From the NCBI GenBank assembly GCA_022710815.1, contig JAKLGF010000001.1:1-19664 (forward strand): a stretch of 19,664 nt of DNA. Reading direction: 5' to 3'. Shown here piece after piece: positions 18,642 through 19,664 of this stretch. The notes beneath the pieces are model-generated. The model was not told where the DNA came from, made no database searches, and worked only from the letters and a program-made list of their open reading frames with translations. Every line of letters starts with the position of its first letter. The stretch's first letter is position 1. This DNA comes from Patescibacteria group bacterium. Lineage in GTDB: Bacteria > Patescibacteriota > Minisyncoccia > Minisyncoccales > JAGOPM01. Made by a program: the position numbers and the translations under genes.

Positions 18642-19664
18642 ATGAACAAATTTTACGTAACCACCCCCATATATTACCCCAATGCAGTTCCCCATATCGG
18701 CCATGCCTACACTACTCTGGCAGCTGATATCCTAGCCCGCTATTACAAACTTCTGGGCTATGATGTTTTTTTCTTGACTGGAACCGATGAACATGGAAAA
18801 AAATTAGAAGAAACAGCTTTAGCAGCTGGCAAAAGCCCCAGGGAATTCATTGATGCCCTAATCCCAGAATACAAAAAAGCCTGGGCTGATTTTAATATCC
18901 AATACGATAGATTCATCAGAACCTCTGATCCAGACCACCAAAAAGTAGTCCAAACCATTCTTCAAAAGGTTTATGATCAAGGAGATATCTATTTAGGAAA
19001 ATATGAAGGATGGTATTGCACTGCTTGCGAAGCCTATTACCAACAAAAGGATTTAGAAGATAAGTGCTGTCCAATTCACAAAAAAGAAGTAACTTGGTTA
19101 GAAGAAGAAACATACTTCTTCAAATTAAGCAAATACCAAGATCAAATCCAAAAAATCTGCGAAACTGATGTTATTGTCCCTTCTTTTAGAAAAGAAGAAA
19201 TATTGAACAGAATCAAAGAAGGATTAAAAGACTTAAGCATTTCCAGAAAAAATCTCAAATGGGGAATTCCTCTTCCATTTGATCCAACTCATACTTGCTA
19301 TGTTTGGTTTGATGCTTTAACCAACTATTTATCTGGAATTGGATATCTAGAAGATCAAGAACAATTCAAGAAATATTGGCCAGCTGATGCTCACATAATG
19401 GCCAAAGATATTTTGTGGTTCCATACCGTCATCTGGTTTGGAATTCTTTTAGCAGCTGGAATAGAAATTCCAAAAAAAGTTGTGGCTCATGGATTCTGGA
19501 CTTTAGAAGGAGACAAGATTTCTAAAAGTTCTGGCAACTATATCACCCCTCATGAAATGATTAATTTAGCCGGAGTTGATTCTGCCCGCTATTATCTTTT
19601 TTCAAGCATGGCTTTTGGACAAGATGGAGACATCAACAAAGCAATGGTAATTGAGAAACATAAT
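18642..19664 (+). CDS. metG: Methionyl-tRNA synthetase (C-terminal part outside window)
   Basis: MetRS charges tRNA-Met with methionine. The visible 341 residues hold most of the class I catalytic domain: TTPIYYPNAVPHIGH with the HIGH motif at 18-21, the TGTDEHG block (46-52), a zinc knuckle (C126, C129, C143 and probably H146), the CYVWFDALTNY region, and KISKS at 292-296 (KMSKS variant), followed by SARYYLF. No stop is reached before the right edge, so the anticodon-binding domain is outside. The ATG fits family starts; it has no SD and sits 6 nt after a -10-like hexamer. Identification is secure. Confidence 0.96.
   Translation, partial: MNKFYVTTPIYYPNAVPHIGHAYTTLAADILARYYKLLGYDVFFLTGTDEHGKKLEETALAAGKSPREFIDALIPEYKKAWADFNIQYDRFIRTSDPDHQKVVQTILQKVYDQGDIYLGKYEGWYCTACEAYYQQKDLEDKCCPIHKKEVTWLEEETYFFKLSKYQDQIQKICETDVIVPSFRKEEILNRIKEGLKDLSISRKNLKWGIPLPFDPTHTCYVWFDALTNYLSGIGYLEDQEQFKKYWPADAHIMAKDILWFHTVIWFGILLAAGIEIPKKVVAHGFWTLEGDKISKSSGNYITPHEMINLAGVDSARYYLFSSMAFGQDGDINKAMVIEKHN

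Noticed and set aside
1..19664. tRNA, rRNA, riboswitch or transposon
   Set aside because: No cloverleaf with a CCA-type acceptor stem, no rRNA signature, no long conserved leader, and no transposase or terminal inverted repeats were seen; the intergenic gaps are all under 220 bases.

Overview
The window looks like a chromosomal segment of a Candidate Phyla Radiation (Patescibacteria, probably Parcubacteria-type) genome. The case rests on short, tightly packed core genes (a 252-aa release factor 1, a 416-aa MurC), AT-rich and CpG-poor core genes, several orphan families, and many start codons without a Shine-Dalgarno (SD) sequence. The genetic code is standard: UGA ends at least three genes and no in-frame UGA is needed for tryptophan or glycine. 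The lineage assignment is inference; no rRNA gene is present.

Layout. 1-1313: rpsB-tsf operon (minus; tsf runs off the left edge). 1375-2269: two-gene SD-led operon of unknown function, one member a zinc ribbon. 2299-3387: rpmE-prfA (plus), the RF1 lacking its N-terminal domain. 3391-5566: secreted coiled-coil lytic transglycosylase and ribosomal protein L25. 5570-7441: thpR-murC operon, divergent from a PHP phosphoesterase (7448-8116). 8182-11525: divergent pair of unknowns, a 741-aa protein with 13 candidate zinc modules and a two-TM membrane protein. 11574-13680: HAD hydrolase, ATP-grasp and CDP-alcohol phosphatidyltransferase operon, plausibly for a lipid head group. 13756-14493: secreted protein. 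14709-15871: two divergent paralogous PadR-like regulators, one coupled to a 150-aa unknown. 15999-16634: HNH-like protein. 16684-18575: orphan family, HAD hydrolase and SdpI-like membrane protein. 18642 to the edge: metG.

The most interesting pattern is that genes fall into two classes. Core genes are CpG-poor (about 0.5-1.3 CpG per 100 bp by hand count), have no SD, and several start 6-7 nt after a -10 hexamer, as expected for leaderless mRNAs. The unknown genes at 1416-2174, 8182-10407, 10626-11525, 13756-14493 and 15999-16634 are CpG-richer (about 1.9-5), have strong AGGAG-type SDs and longer leaders, and are mostly single-gene cassettes closed by a terminator. They look like accessory cargo set between housekeeping operons.

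The best candidates for undescribed biology are the zinc-module array protein with its divergent membrane partner, the PadR-like pair with crossed promoters, the domain-1-less RF1, and the lipid-head-group cluster. No tRNA, rRNA, CRISPR array or insertion sequence was seen, and no gene-free stretch exceeds 300 bases.
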